NCBI GenBank assembly: GCA_030040825.1
Contig: JASHSY010000302.1
Location: forward strand, 1-5,894
Source: Xanthobacteraceae bacterium
GTDB lineage: Bacteria > Pseudomonadota > Alphaproteobacteria > Rhizobiales > Xanthobacteraceae
Direction of reading: 5' to 3'
DNA: 5,894 nt
The position numbers were made by a program, and so were the translations under genes. The notes under the pieces were generated by a model. The model worked only from the letters and a program-made list of their open reading frames with translations. It was not told the DNA's origin and made no database searches. This document shows positions 5,734-5,894 of the stretch, piece after piece; positions within the stretch are counted from its first letter, which is position 1, and each line of letters opens with the position of its first letter.

Positions 5734-5894
5734 GCGCTAATCGCTCTAGCCCTTCGCCAGCTTGAACTGTAGAGATTGGGATGACCAGCTTATCGCAATT
5801 AAAATGACGACAAATTGCTTCCCCAAACGTCCGAGGGACAGGTGGCTGCTGCGGATCACGAATTTGGAAGCCAAGCAACCGAGCTAAAGCTCTC
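5734..5894. other. Non-coding tail, no feature assigned
   Basis: About 160 bp with a more AT-rich stretch around 5790-5820. It contains a weak inverted repeat GCAATT-N12-AATTGC (5795-5800 with 5813-5818), with no T-run after it. No intrinsic terminator, tRNA or convincing gene start is visible. A minus-strand frame crosses this stretch into the secreted-protein gene but has no recognisable protein features. Confidence 0.5.

Noticed and set aside
5795..5818. Inverted repeat GCAATT/AATTGC as a terminator or operator
   Set aside because: The stem is only 6 bp and AT-rich with a 12-base loop and no U-run, so it is well within chance expectation.
5666..5878. Minus-strand open frame of 70 codons at the right end
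   Set aside because: No recognisable motif, it overlaps the secreted-protein gene, and nothing supports a start. A short chance frame is more likely.

Overview
The window reads as ordinary chromosomal DNA of a GC-rich alphaproteobacterium. A Bradyrhizobium/Rhodopseudomonas-like member of the Hyphomicrobiales is my best guess. The grounds are the G/C-rich third codon positions, the style of the transport proteins, and intergenic palindromes with CCCTCCCC/GGGGAGGG arms. This is a judgement by eye, without a database search.

Left two thirds (1-3861, minus strand): an ABC importer operon of the branched-chain/hydrophobic amino acid transporter (HAAT) type. Transcription runs right to left: periplasmic substrate-binding protein (2692-3861), LivH-type permease (1572-2489), LivM-type permease (592-1575), and a LivG-type ATPase that leaves the window at base 1 (start at 599). 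The three membrane/ATPase genes overlap by 4 and 8 bases and look translationally coupled. The binding-protein gene is separated from livH by about 200 bp holding two GC-rich palindromes. One of these contains the apparent ribosome binding site of livH. A LivF-type second ATPase is expected beyond the left edge but is not seen.

Middle (3862-4166): a divergent intergenic region of about 300 bp. It holds a plausible sigma70-type promoter for the transporter (TTGATT-N17-TCAAAT on the minus strand), a short hairpin in the transporter leader, and presumably the promoter of the rightward gene, which I could not identify.

Right third (4167-5894, plus strand): a complete luciferase-like (LLM class) flavin-dependent oxidoreductase of the Atu2307 type. 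After a 52-bp gap comes a small secreted protein of unknown function with four cysteines in its mature part and visibly lower GC. The last ~160 bp hold no gene I can support.

Together, the importer would bring a small carboxylate (branched-chain amino acid, or an aromatic or other organic acid) into the cytoplasm. The divergent monooxygenase may act on it, but that link rests only on adjacency. I see no CRISPR, phage, transposon, defence or other novel system. The most interesting signals are the palindrome pair in front of livH and the small four-cysteine secreted protein.
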